DNA of 40,497 nucleotides from Micromonospora chalcea (GCF_002926165.1 NZ_MAGP01000140.1:1-40497); one strand, 5' to 3'; positions 23,801-30,903 are shown, numbered from the stretch's first letter. Notes: generated by a model from the letters alone, not told the origin. Translations and numbers: made by a program.

Positions 23801-25708
23801 CATGTCGGCCTGCGGCGCGGCGGGGGCGGACGCTCCGGAAACGGGAGCGTCCGCGACGGGCACGCCGGCCTGCGGCGCAGGAGGTGCCGGACGCGGGGTG
23901 TCGCCGGTCCGAGGCGCGGCCGAGCCCTCCCCGGAACGCCCGGGCGTGGCCGGCGGCGGCACCGGATCGGGCCGTACCGGGGCGACCCGGGGACGGTCGT
24001 CGGGACGCATGTGTGCGGCGGGCTCGACAGGTGCCGTCTCCCGGCCGTCGGCGACCCGGGGCGGCGGGTGACCGGCCGGCCGCACCGGCCACTGCACCGG
24101 CGGCGCCGACCTGCGCTCGTCGGGCGGTGCCGACCTGCGCTCGTCCGGCCGCACCGGCCACTGCGGGGCACGGGTCTCGGGGCGGGTGGCGTCGGACGGC
24201 GGCATCGGGTACCGCTGCGGCGCCGGCCGCTCCACGGGCGGGCGCTGCCGTTCGTCCGGCCGGCGCGTGTCCGTCTCGGAACGGGGCCGCGGCTCGATGA
24301 TGGGCCACTCGCCCTGGTGCGGGCGGGACCGGTCGACCGGCGGGCGCTGACCCTGCCACCGCTGGTCGGCGCCGGGACGCGGTGCGCCGTACCGGTCGGG
24401 CTCGGTCTGCGGAGGCCCGTTCTCGGGCGCCCGGCGCTGGGTCTCCGGGTACGCGGCGGCCTCCCGGCCCGGCGCACGTCCGTCTGCCAAGGGCCGGCCG
24501 TCCACCGGCTCACGCCGCTCCGCCGGGGGACGCCGGCTCGGGTCACGCCAGCCGTCACCGTCGGTGCCGCGCCAACCGTCCCGGCCCGGCTGGCCCCACC
24601 CGGCCGCGCCCCGCTCCAGCGGCGGCACGGCGTCGTCGCGCCGATCGGCCGGGCGCCCGGCGCCGTGGTCACGCCGCCCGTCGGACGGCGGCTCCCGGCG
24701 CTCGTCCGGGAAGCGGTCGCGGCGTCCGTCGGGCATGGACTCGCGGCGCCCGGCGGGGGAGTGGTCCCGCCGCGCGTCGGACGCCGAGCCCCACCGCTGT
24801 TCCGACACGGCAGGCGGGCCCTCGACCGGGGCGCGGCGTCCGTCGGCCTGGTGCGGGCGGTCGGCCCGGCGCTCGCCATGGTGCGGGAACTCGTTCGGCT
24901 CCGGCATCCAGCCGGGCTGGGACGGCCGGCGCGGTGCGGCCTCGGGGCGTACCCAGCGTTGGTCGAGCCGCTGCTCGGGCGGCGTGGGCGGGCCGGTGCG
25001 GCGCCGATCCTCCGGCCAGGGCCGCCGCCCGTCCGCGGGGTGCCCGCGGCGGTCGTCCGGAGGGCTGCCGGCGGGGCGCTGGCCGCCGTGATCCGTGGGC
25101 CCGGCCGGGTACGCCCCGCGGGACGTGGCCGGACCGGCCGGGCCGCCACCGCGTGGACCGCCGGACCCCGGCTGCTCGGCCCCGCGCGGACCGGCGGGAC
25201 CGGTCGGGTACGTGCCATGTGGGCCGGCTGGACTGGTCGGGTACGTGCCGCGTGGGCCGGCTGGACTGGTCGGGTACGTGCCGCGTGGGCCGGCCGGACT
25301 GACGGGGTACGCGTCGCGCGGACCCGCGGGACCCACCGGGCCGGCGGGGTGCGGGCCGTGCGGACCGGCCGGGCTGACCGGGTGGAATCCGGCGGGACTG
25401 ACCGGGTTCGCGCCGGCCGGGCTGACCGGATACGGATCGGTGTCGGGCGCGGGACTGACGGGGTGGAACCCCGCCGGGCTGACCGGGTGCGCGCCTGCTG
25501 GGCTGACCGGGTACGGGTCGGTGTCGGGCGCGGGGCTGACCGGGCGTACCTCGGCGCGGCCGAGTGCGGTACGGCGGCGCGGCGTCAGGTTCTCGATGCC
25601 GATGTCACCCGGGTAGCGCTGCCCCGGGAACTGCGGCTGCCACTCGTGGGTGGGCTCGGCGGCCCAGGCCGGTTCGGCCGGCTCGCGCCAGCTCCCCCAG
25701 CCACTCAT
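20852..25708 (-). CDS. Giant low-lysine Pro/Gly/Arg-rich protein with C-terminal helical and WG repeats (1618 aa)
   Basis: Unusual cytoplasmic protein with no signal peptide or membrane segment. Residues 1-60 are a short leader, MSGWGSWREPAEPAW at the start. Residues about 60-190 hold tandem repeats of VSPAG and PRGTYPTSPAG type. Residues about 190-700 are disordered and Arg/Asp/Pro rich (DGRR, DERR, PxER modules), and 700-1180 are Pro/Ala/Thr rich and net acidic. Residues about 1185-1385 are helical, TPR-like (LRLIRDGLTGKL, ALARARLAEALRWRGDHAEA, HFERALDLRHG). The last 230 residues carry WG-type repeats (WGYANADGEMVI, WALIDTSGAALI, WGAVDLTGEVVV, WGALDRRGDPLI). I count four Lys and two Cys in the whole protein. 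ATG 25708 is preferred over a TTG two codons upstream because GGAGGGG ends 6 nt before it. Function unknown; scaffolding is a guess. Confidence 0.88.
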   Translation of the reverse strand: MSGWGSWREPAEPAWAAEPTHEWQPQFPGQRYPGDIGIENLTPRRRTALGRAEVRPVSPAPDTDPYPVSPAGAHPVSPAGFHPVSPAPDTDPYPVSPAGANPVSPAGFHPVSPAGPHGPHPAGPVGPAGPRDAYPVSPAGPRGTYPTSPAGPRGTYPTSPAGPHGTYPTGPAGPRGAEQPGSGGPRGGGPAGPATSRGAYPAGPTDHGGQRPAGSPPDDRRGHPADGRRPWPEDRRRTGPPTPPEQRLDQRWVRPEAAPRRPSQPGWMPEPNEFPHHGERRADRPHQADGRRAPVEGPPAVSEQRWGSASDARRDHSPAGRRESMPDGRRDRFPDERREPPSDGRRDHGAGRPADRRDDAVPPLERGAAGWGQPGRDGWRGTDGDGWRDPSRRPPAERREPVDGRPLADGRAPGREAAAYPETQRRAPENGPPQTEPDRYGAPRPGADQRWQGQRPPVDRSRPHQGEWPIIEPRPRSETDTRRPDERQRPPVERPAPQRYPMPPSDATRPETRAPQWPVRPDERRSAPPDERRSAPPVQWPVRPAGHPPPRVADGRETAPVEPAAHMRPDDRPRVAPVRPDPVPPPATPGRSGEGSAAPRTGDTPRPAPPAPQAGVPVADAPVSGASAPAAPQADMPGAGSPASGAVTPVPPPSDAHVSRAPTSGAPTSGAQRPGGAAPTDRSEGAARPTPSQDGTAERHGPPSSDPVNTAQPARARPAPPAYSGSVPAQQTAGRPPVPTPAEQQSDVRPADSVEHPAPIAPRPVVESGAIGEPEAGPDAEAKPSDVDAGRRRESEVEAPSTSAPDADRPYADVSARPAPGTGRTETGPAVGRTGEPSERAEHPRPGATTAPPSPATDSGAEAWFRPSQPAAPAQTPEPPEILEDSGPRGGHFVPRSVADRAEPATIRTPEVAEAGSGTGSTPPATGVTTPSDAATSDATPSAPADTDESTSTADPAAGHLDTPDGTASGGENAGNRMPATGTSADTGSGRPVTDAEPPVTVDAGQDATDSEAGGGSQTAGEPGGAGHVEEPATTPEPTGSPRADADRADITASPLESPGSRAEADLTSIATPQSAPVGIEPAGITIPQPQAADTPATAPGEDSDGETAPTGDPDRAPAEPAADGQPAPHTDTTTVDPEHDREPAPPEPADEPTAQTDDAPTPRTQEPDTEADAEPAGPPPPPADPEQALAAVGWRLDPRTLREEAPDPAQLRLIRDGLTGKLDTTLDNRGRARLLSLRAVASRILGDLDDALGDARLAVTYAETTGELRRTALARARLAEALRWRGDHAEADRLFAETNSPELPDPLRALLHEHAGRSCYDQGRLTEACLHFERALDLRHGEDAAMNARVEVALDAVAERAAADGFGPAPRRPEEVLGAPRPPVATFDEEQQLWGYANADGEMVIAHRYAEVQPFHEGLAWVRRPEASRWALIDTSGAALIEANNGYRAVGAFSEGLSWVSMDGKGRWMAVDRMNIVRIPPGYEEVRSFRNGLAAVRQNGGWGAVDLTGEVVVPTRYHGLGTPLADGRKVDGFTADGLAVVELAGRRGVVDRAGRVVVTPAYPTVVVHPVAFMVATESGRWGALDRRGDPLIDPVHPGRAAVVAEIDRLLADASPVL
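25221..25319 (-). repeat. 33-bp tandem repeats in the giant protein gene
   Basis: Two exact 33-bp units (25221-25253 and 25254-25286) and a degenerate third (25287-25319), with a further degenerate unit before them. Each encodes an 11-residue unit of the form PRGTYPTSPAG. Exact neighbouring copies suggest recent slippage or recombination, so unit number may vary between strains. Confidence 0.85.
25370..25531 (-). repeat. 81-bp tandem repeats in the giant protein gene
   Basis: Two 81-bp units at 25370-25450 and 25451-25531, nearly identical, each encoding 27 residues built on APDTDPYPVSP, AGxHPVSP and AGFHPVSP. Inside each unit a shorter VSPAG period of 7-8 residues is visible. Confidence 0.85.
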
Positions 25709-25870
25709 CGGCAACCCCTCCGGCCGCTCGCGCGGGACGGCCCCGGGGCCGGCTCGCGTCGCTCGCTCACGGCGGTGTCACCTCATTGGAAATTCGCGCG
25801 CTGGGGCGCCGGACGTGCCGGTACAGTCGCCCGGTCCAGCACGTCGTGGCTGCGGAAGGAGGGTAACGGC

Positions 25871-26722
25871 GTGGGCTCGGTCACCGCCACTGTGGCACCA
25901 CCCACCGGCGCACACGTTACCCCATGGTTTCGGACATTCGGCGCGATCGCGGCGGCCGGGTTCCGGCGGCACGCGACCTACCGTCAGGCCGCCGTGGCGG
26001 GGCTGTTCACCAACACCGTGTTCGGCTTCCTGCGCTGCTACATCTTCCTCGCCGCGACCGGCGCGGCCGGCACCGTGGCCGGCTACGACAGGGCGCAGCT
26101 CGCCACGTTCGTCTGGGCCGGCCAGGGGCTGCTGGCGGTGATCGCCATCTGGGGCTGGACCGACCTGGCCGACCGGATCCGTACCGGTGAGGTGGCTGCC
26201 GACCTGCTGCGACCGGTGCACCCGGTGACCAGCTACCTCGCCACCGACCTGGGCCGGGCCGGGTTCGCGGCGCTGGCCCGGCTGGTGCCGCCGCTGGTGA
26301 TCGGCCCGTTCTTCTTCGCGGTGTACGTGCCCCGGCACTGGGCAACGGTGCCGCTGTTCCTGCTCTCCGTGCTGCTCGCGGTGGTGGTCTGCTTCGGCTG
26401 CCGCTACCTGGTGAACGCCACCGCGTACTGGCTGCAGGACGTCCGAGGGCCGATGATCCTGTGGACGCTCGGCTCGGGCGTGCTGGCCGGGCTCTACTTC
26501 CCGCTCGGGTTCCTGCCCGGCCCGCTGGAGACGGTCCTGCGGTACGCCACCCCGTTCCCCAGCATCCTTCAGGTGCCGCTGGACGTGCTGGTGGAGCGGG
26601 AGCCGATGTCCACCGGTCTCGCCCTGGTCGGGGTGCAGGCCGCCTGGGTGGTGGCGCTGCTGGCGCTGTGCCGGCTGGTGCAGCGCCGCGCCGAGCGCCG
26701 CCTGGTGGTCCAGGGTGGCTGA
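25871..26722 (+). CDS. ABC-2 type transporter permease, DUF990/COG4587-like (283 aa)
   Basis: Six-segment membrane subunit of an ABC exporter. The start is GTG 25871, 8 nt after GGAAGGAGG. Amphipathic N-terminal helix FRTFGAIAAAGFRRHATYRQ precedes the first segment. The motifs WTDLADRIRTGEVAADLLRPVHPVTSYLATDLGRA and CRYLVNATAYWLQDVRGP are those of the paired permeases in this class of exporters. It overlaps the next permease by 8 bp and forms an operon with that gene and an ATPase. The transported molecule is unknown. It is divergent from the WG-repeat gene across 162 bp, with a TACAGT box at 25822-25827 that could be its -10 element. Confidence 0.9.
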   Translation: MGSVTATVAPPTGAHVTPWFRTFGAIAAAGFRRHATYRQAAVAGLFTNTVFGFLRCYIFLAATGAAGTVAGYDRAQLATFVWAGQGLLAVIAIWGWTDLADRIRTGEVAADLLRPVHPVTSYLATDLGRAGFAALARLVPPLVIGPFFFAVYVPRHWATVPLFLLSVLLAVVVCFGCRYLVNATAYWLQDVRGPMILWTLGSGVLAGLYFPLGFLPGPLETVLRYATPFPSILQVPLDVLVEREPMSTGLALVGVQAAWVVALLALCRLVQRRAERRLVVQGG

Positions 26723-26767
26723 GCGCGACAGCGCGCCCAGGGTGGCTGAGCGCGACAGCGCGCCCGG
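26714..26767 (+). repeat. 27-bp tandem duplication at a permease start
   Basis: Unit 1 (26714-26740) and unit 2 (26741-26767) differ by one base. Each contains a GTG, a GAGCGCGACAGCGCG segment and encodes nine residues, VAERDSAPR then VAERDSAPG. Unit 1 spans the stop codon of the first permease gene and the start of the second, so the duplication gives the second permease two possible in-frame GTG starts. Confidence 0.85.
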
Positions 26768-27569
26768 GGCGGCTGAACTGCGGGCGTACCGGGCGCTGCT
26801 CGGCGCGCAGGCGCGTTCGCAGGCGGCGTACCGCACGTCGTTCGTGGTGGACCTGGTCGGCAACGTGGGCGCGACGGTGTTCGACGTGGTCACGGTCCTG
26901 GTGATCTTCGGCGTGACGCGGGAGCTGGGCGGCTTCACGCTGCGCGAGACGCTCGTCGTGGTCGGGCTGTCGGCGTGCGGCTTCGCCACCGCCGACCTGC
27001 TGGTCGGCAACATCGAACGGCTTCCCCGGTACGTGCGCACCGGCCTGTTCGACGCGGTGCTGGTCCGTCCGCTCGGCGCGCTGCCGCAGCTGCTGCTGAT
27101 GGACCTGCCGCTGCGTAAGCTGTCCCGGGCCGTGTTCGGGCTCGCCGTGCTGCTGTTCGCGCTGGTCTCGGCGGGGATCGACTGGACACCGGGCCGGGTG
27201 GCGCTGGCGGTCGTCGCGCCGCTGGCCGCCGTGGTCTTCTTCGCCTCGGTCTTCGTGCTGACCGCGACGGTGTCGTTCTACTGGGTCGACTCGGGCGAGC
27301 TGGCCAACTCGGTCACCTACGGCGGGCGTGACTTCACCTCGTACCCGGTCACCGTGTACGGCGGCTGGTTCCGCGCGTTGTTCGCGTACGGGATGGGGTT
27401 CGCCTTTGTCAGCTACCACCCGGCGCTGGCGTTGCTGGGCCGCGCCGACCCGCTCGGCCTGCCGCCCTGGGCGGGCTGGGCCGCGCCGGGCGTCGCGGTG
27501 GTCGCGGCGGCGCTGGCCGCCCTGGCCTGGCGCGTCGGGGTCCGTCACTACCGGAGTACGGGGTCATGA
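26715..27569 (+). CDS. ABC-2 type transporter permease, COG3694-like (284 aa)
   Basis: Second membrane subunit of the exporter, about six hydrophobic segments. Characteristic stretches are SFVVDLVGNVGATVFDVVTV, NIERLPRYVRTGLFDAVLVRPLGALPQL and VTYGGRDFTSYPVTVYGGWFR, the counterpart of the first permease's DLLRPVHP region. The start at GTG 26715 overlaps the previous gene by 8 bp. Because the first nine residues are duplicated, the GTG at 26742 is an equally good start, giving 275 residues. The stop overlaps the ATPase start (ATGA at 27566-27569). Confidence 0.9.
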   Translation: MAERDSAPRVAERDSAPGAAELRAYRALLGAQARSQAAYRTSFVVDLVGNVGATVFDVVTVLVIFGVTRELGGFTLRETLVVVGLSACGFATADLLVGNIERLPRYVRTGLFDAVLVRPLGALPQLLLMDLPLRKLSRAVFGLAVLLFALVSAGIDWTPGRVALAVVAPLAAVVFFASVFVLTATVSFYWVDSGELANSVTYGGRDFTSYPVTVYGGWFRALFAYGMGFAFVSYHPALALLGRADPLGLPPWAGWAAPGVAVVAAALAALAWRVGVRHYRSTGS

Positions 27570-28543
27570 GCGTCATCGAGATGGACGGGCTGCGCAAGGA
27601 GTTCACGGTCCGGGTCCGGGCCGGGCGGTTGCGGCGCGAGAAGCGGACGGTGACCGCCGTCGACGGGGTCGACCTGCGGGTGGAGCGCGGCGAGATGCTC
27701 GGCTACATCGGCCCGAACGGCGCCGGGAAGTCGACCACGTTGAAGATGCTCACCGGCGTGCTGACGCCGTCGTCCGGGCGGGCCCGGGTGTGCGGGCTGC
27801 GCCCGGTGGCCGACCGGACCCGGCTGGCGCTGCGCATCGGCGTGGTGTTCGGGCAGCGCTCGCAGCTGTGGTGGGACCTGCCGCTGCGGGACTCGTTCGA
27901 CCTGCTGCGGCACGTCTACCGGGTGCCGGCCGGCGAGCACGCGGCCCGGCTGGCCCGCTGCCGGGACCTGCTCGACCTGGACGGGTTCCTGGACACCCCG
28001 GTCCGGCAGCTCTCGCTGGGTCAGCGGATGCGCGGTGAGCTGACCGCGGCGCTGCTGCACGGCCCGGAGGTGCTGTTCCTGGACGAGCCGACGATCGGCC
28101 TGGACGTGGTGAGCAAGCAGGCGGTGCGCGGTTTCCTGGCCGAGCTGGGCCGGGCCGGCGACACCACGCTGGTGCTCACCACGCACGACCTGGCCGACAT
28201 CGAGCGGCTGTGCCGGCGGCTCGTGGTGATCGACCACGGGCGGGTGGTGCACGACGGGTCGATCGCCGAGCTGCACCGCCGGTACGGCTCGCGCCGGATG
28301 GTGGTCGCCGAGCTGGACGCGGCGCTGCCCGAGCCGCCGGTGCTGCCCGGCGCGCCGGTGCAGCGGGTGGAGGCGGACGGGCGTCGGCTGGTCTTCGCGC
28401 TGGAACGGGCGAGCGTCGCCGAGGTGGTGGCCGGGCTGGCCGGCCTGGCCACGCTGCGGGACATCTCGATCGTGGAGCCGGACATCGAGGAGGTCGTGGC
28501 GCGGCTCTACCGGGCGCCGGCCGCGGTCACGGGTGCTCCATGA
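27566..28543 (+). CDS. ABC transporter ATP-binding protein, COG4586-like (325 aa)
   Basis: Energises the two preceding permeases. Walker A GPNGAGKST (about residues 49-57), Q-loop VFGQRSQLWWDLP, signature LSLGQRMRGEL (about 149), Walker B VLFLDEPTIGLD (about 168-179), and switch His in LTTHDLAD. The Q-loop phrase FGQRSQLWWDLP is characteristic of the subgroup that works with DUF990-type permeases. A C-terminal domain of about 90 residues follows, ending with IVEPDIEEVVARLY. The start overlaps the second permease by 4 bp (ATGA). Its last 17 bases overlap the convergent XRE-cupin gene. Confidence 0.95.
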   Translation: MSVIEMDGLRKEFTVRVRAGRLRREKRTVTAVDGVDLRVERGEMLGYIGPNGAGKSTTLKMLTGVLTPSSGRARVCGLRPVADRTRLALRIGVVFGQRSQLWWDLPLRDSFDLLRHVYRVPAGEHAARLARCRDLLDLDGFLDTPVRQLSLGQRMRGELTAALLHGPEVLFLDEPTIGLDVVSKQAVRGFLAELGRAGDTTLVLTTHDLADIERLCRRLVVIDHGRVVHDGSIAELHRRYGSRRMVVAELDAALPEPPVLPGAPVQRVEADGRRLVFALERASVAEVVAGLAGLATLRDISIVEPDIEEVVARLYRAPAAVTGAP

Positions 28544-29087
28544 CGAGTACGGCGAACGTGCCGGGGGCCAGCGCCTCGTACCGGTGCGGGGTGTCGCCGG
28601 GGAAGGTGACGTAGTCGCCGGGTCCCAGCTCGACCGGGTCGGTCTCCGGGCCGACGCGCATCCGTCCGGCGGCGACCACGACGTGCTCGACGCTGCGCGG
28701 GGTGTGCGCCTCGGCGATCCGTACCGCGCCGGGTTCCAGCTCCATCACGTAGACGTCCCGCCGGGCGTGCGGCGCTCCGGCGGCGAGCAGGGTGGCGGAG
28801 AAGTCGGCGTGCTCGGACCGGATCCGCGGACCTTCGCCGGCCCGGACCACCCGCACGGCGGCGGCGGGTGGTTCGACCAGGCGGCTGAACGGTACGTCCA
28901 GCGCCACGCCGAGCGCCCAGAGCGTCTCCACGCTGGGGTTGCCGGAACCGGACTCCAGCTGGGACAGGGTGGACTTGGCGATGCCGGCGCGGCGGGCCAG
29001 CTCGGTGAGCGACAGGCCGGCCCGTTCGCGCTCGCGGCGTAGCGCGGCGGCGATGGTCGCGAGTGGGGGAGCGGGGTCGATCGCCAT
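28527..29087 (-). CDS. XRE-family regulator with C-terminal cupin (186 aa)
   Basis: One-component DNA-binding regulator. The HTH spans about residues 9-65 (LRRERERAGLSLTELARRAG, then KSTLSQLESGSGNPSVETLW) and the cupin about 110-186 (SVEHVVVAAGRMRVGPETD, GDYVTFPGDTPHRYEAL). The start is ATG 29087, 7 nt after GGAG; further upstream in-frame codons run into the divergent gene. It is divergent from azlC-azlD across 61 bp that contains a perfect palindrome. XRE-cupin regulators are often found beside AzlCD exporters, so it most likely controls them in response to an amino acid or a related ligand bound by the cupin. Confidence 0.92.
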   Translation of the reverse strand: MAIDPAPPLATIAAALRRERERAGLSLTELARRAGIAKSTLSQLESGSGNPSVETLWALGVALDVPFSRLVEPPAAAVRVVRAGEGPRIRSEHADFSATLLAAGAPHARRDVYVMELEPGAVRIAEAHTPRSVEHVVVAAGRMRVGPETDPVELGPGDYVTFPGDTPHRYEALAPGTFAVLVMEHP

Positions 29088-29108
29088 GTGTTCGCTCCAA
29101 CGGTCGGT

Positions 29109-29128
29109 TTGTTCGGTTTGACGAACAA
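29109..29128. promoter_or_regulatory. Operator between XRE-cupin and azlC genes
   Basis: Perfect inverted repeat TTGTTCG-GTTTGA-CGAACAA, seven-base arms with a 6-bp spacer, in the only 61 bp between the two divergent starts. A direct GGTTTG repeat adjoins the left arm. It is the probable site of the XRE-cupin protein and would control both directions. Confidence 0.7.
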
Positions 29129-29148
29129 GCGTTCTCGCGTTCAGGATA

Positions 29149-29901
29149 ATGGACATGCGTACGGCATACCGAACGGGCGACGCCCGGGTGCTCCGCGACG
29201 TCGCCGCCATCGGCGCGGCGATGCTCGCCGTGGGCGCGTCGTTCGGCGCCGTGGCGGTAGCCGCCGGCCTGCCCGCCTGGGCCACGCTCGCCATGTCCGC
29301 GGTCGTCTACGCCGGTGGCGCCCAGTTCATGGCGGTGGGGCTCGTCGTGGCCGGCAGTCCGCTCGCGGCGGTCCTCGCCGGCCTGCTCCTCAACGCCCGC
29401 CACCTGCCGTTCGGCCTGGCCCTCGGCGGCGCGCTCGGCTCCCGGCGCTGGCAGCGGCTGCTGGGCAGCCACCTGATGACCGACGAGGCGACCGCGTTCG
29501 CGCTGGCCCGCCCGGCCGGTCCGGGGCGGCGCCGGGCGTTCTGGCTCGCCGGGGTGCTGCTCTTCCTGGCCTGGAACACCGGCACCGCGCTCGGCGTGCT
29601 CGCCGGCGGCGCGGCCGGCGACCCGGCCGCGCTGGGACTCGACGCCGCGTTCCCGGCCGGGCTGGCCGCGCTGCTGCTGCCCAGCCTGCGCGACCGGGAG
29701 ACCCGCCGGGTGGCGCTGACCGGCGCCGGCCTGGCCGTGCTGGCCACGCCGCTGCTGCCGGCCGGGTTGCCGGTGCTGCTCGCGCTCGCCGCGCTGGCCC
29801 TGCCGCTGCTGGCCCGCCGCCGCCCGCCCGCCGCGCCACCCCGGACCGCTGACGAGGCGGCTGATGATCGGAGCGTGCGGGCCGGGGAGGTCTCGTGCTG
29901 A
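29149..29901 (+). CDS. azlC: AzlC family branched-chain amino acid exporter subunit (250 aa)
   Basis: Large subunit of the two-component AzlCD transporter, which exports branched-chain or related amino acids. Around seven hydrophobic segments, with the family blocks AVGASFGAVAVAAGLPAW, VYAGGAQFMAVGL, LLNARHLPFGLALGGAL and LMTDEATAFALA. The start is ATG 29149 or ATG 29155; no strong ribosome site is present. It overlaps azlD by 7 bp. The C-terminus after RRRPP is a short polar tail. Confidence 0.93.
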   Translation: MDMRTAYRTGDARVLRDVAAIGAAMLAVGASFGAVAVAAGLPAWATLAMSAVVYAGGAQFMAVGLVVAGSPLAAVLAGLLLNARHLPFGLALGGALGSRRWQRLLGSHLMTDEATAFALARPAGPGRRRAFWLAGVLLFLAWNTGTALGVLAGGAAGDPAALGLDAAFPAGLAALLLPSLRDRETRRVALTGAGLAVLATPLLPAGLPVLLALAALALPLLARRRPPAAPPRTADEAADDRSVRAGEVSC

Positions 29902-30203
29902 TCGCCGTGATCCTCGCGCTGGCCGCCGGCACCTACGGCTTCCGCGTCGCCGGGGTGCTGCTGCGGGACCGGCTGGACCTGCCCGAATGGGCCCGCCACC
30001 TGCTGCCGGTCGGCGCCGCCACGCTGCTGGCCGCGCTCGCCGCCACCGCGGCGCTCACCGAGGCCGGTGGCTTCGCCGGGTACGCCCGGCCCGCCGGGGT
30101 GCTGATCGGCCTGGTGCTCGCCTGGCGCCGGGCGCCGTTCGTGCTGGTCGTGGTCGCGGCGGCGGCCACCACAGCGGTGCTGCGCCTGCTCGGCGTGGAC
30201 TGA
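29895..30203 (+). CDS. azlD: AzlD family transporter subunit (102 aa)
   Basis: Small membrane partner of AzlC with about four hydrophobic segments and the family start VILALAAGTYGFRVAGVLL. The end PFVLVVVAAAATTAVLRLLGV is also typical. GTG 29895 overlaps the azlC end by 7 bp, so the two are translationally coupled. It is convergent with the DUF3043 gene. Confidence 0.92.
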   Translation: MLIAVILALAAGTYGFRVAGVLLRDRLDLPEWARHLLPVGAATLLAALAATAALTEAGGFAGYARPAGVLIGLVLAWRRAPFVLVVVAAAATTAVLRLLGVD

Positions 30204-30223
30204 CGCCGGCCCTCGCACGAGAA

Positions 30224-30255
30224 CGGCCCCGCACCGCCGGAGCGGGAAGGGGCCG
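30224..30255. terminator. Imperfect hairpin after azlD
   Basis: Seven-base arms CGGCCCC (30224-30230) and GGGGCCG (30249-30255), with inner CCGC/GCGG pairing possible. It lies between the convergent azlD and DUF3043 stops. Less perfect than the other terminators in the window. Confidence 0.45.
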
Positions 30256-30273
30256 ATTTCGGAGCGGGGCCGG

Positions 30274-30882
30274 TCAGACCTTGTCGCCGATGTTCACCCG
30301 GGGCGCGGGAGCGCGCATCCGGCGGAACGTGATCGACCGCATGATCGCGTAGAAGTAGAGCGAGCCGAGCTTCTCGGTGCTCTTCGGGAAGCGCTCGCGC
30401 ACCAGCCGCTTGATCTTCCGGGAGATCAGCACCGAGTCGATCAGCACGCCGAGCGCCAGCGCGCCCCACAGCAGGTTGGACAGCAGCCGCACGATCGGCG
30501 GCATGGCCTGGTTGGAGCCGACCAGCACGATCAGCGCGCCGCCGAAGAACCAGGTGCCGACCGTACGCCGGGAGTCGACCACGTTGCGGGCCAGCAGCCG
30601 CTCGGGCCCCCGGTCACGCGGACCGCCCTCGCGGCGGAACTCCGCGGCGGCCTCGGCGCGCGCGGCGCGGCGCTGCGCGCGGGCCTCCTCCTTGGTCAGC
30701 GGCTTGGCCGGCGCGGTCGGCCGGCGGCCGGCGACCGGGCGCTTCGGCGTGACCTGCCCGAGTTCCTTCTTGCTGGGCGTGTAGCCCCGGGGGCGGGCGG
30801 CGGAGGACTCCTCGTCGGTCGTCACAGTGGTGACGGACTCCTCGACGAGGTCGGCGGACTTGCGGCGAAACAGCGACGGCAC
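30274..30882 (-). CDS. DUF3043 membrane protein (202 aa)
   Basis: Two central hydrophobic segments (WFFGGALIVLVGSNQAM and LLSNLLWGALALGVLID) sit between a long Lys/Arg-rich N-terminal cytoplasmic part (GYTPSKKELGQVTPKRP, EEARAQRRAARAEAAAEF) and a basic C-terminus. The GYTPxK-K-LGxxTPKRP segment is the DUF3043 hallmark. The start is GTG 30882. It has no Shine-Dalgarno sequence, but TACCCT lies about 10 nt upstream, as expected of a leaderless message. It corresponds in position to M. tuberculosis Rv2206, from memory. Function unknown. Confidence 0.88.
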   Translation of the reverse strand: MPSLFRRKSADLVEESVTTVTTDEESSAARPRGYTPSKKELGQVTPKRPVAGRRPTAPAKPLTKEEARAQRRAARAEAAAEFRREGGPRDRGPERLLARNVVDSRRTVGTWFFGGALIVLVGSNQAMPPIVRLLSNLLWGALALGVLIDSVLISRKIKRLVRERFPKSTEKLGSLYFYAIMRSITFRRMRAPAPRVNIGDKV

Positions 30883-30903
30883 GCGGCAAGGGTAGCCAAC
30901 CGG

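Noticed and set aside
20852..25708. Giant gene as secreted collagen-like or adhesin protein
   Set aside because: The N-terminus MSGWGSWREPAEPAW has no signal peptide, no sortase motif is present at the C-terminus, and there are no membrane segments.
22829..25870. N-terminal 1000 residues of a 1297-aa plus-strand frame
   Set aside because: Antisense to the giant WG-repeat gene; Gly/Arg-rich with no domain. Only the part from GTG 25871 (ABC permease) has a ribosome site and a family match.
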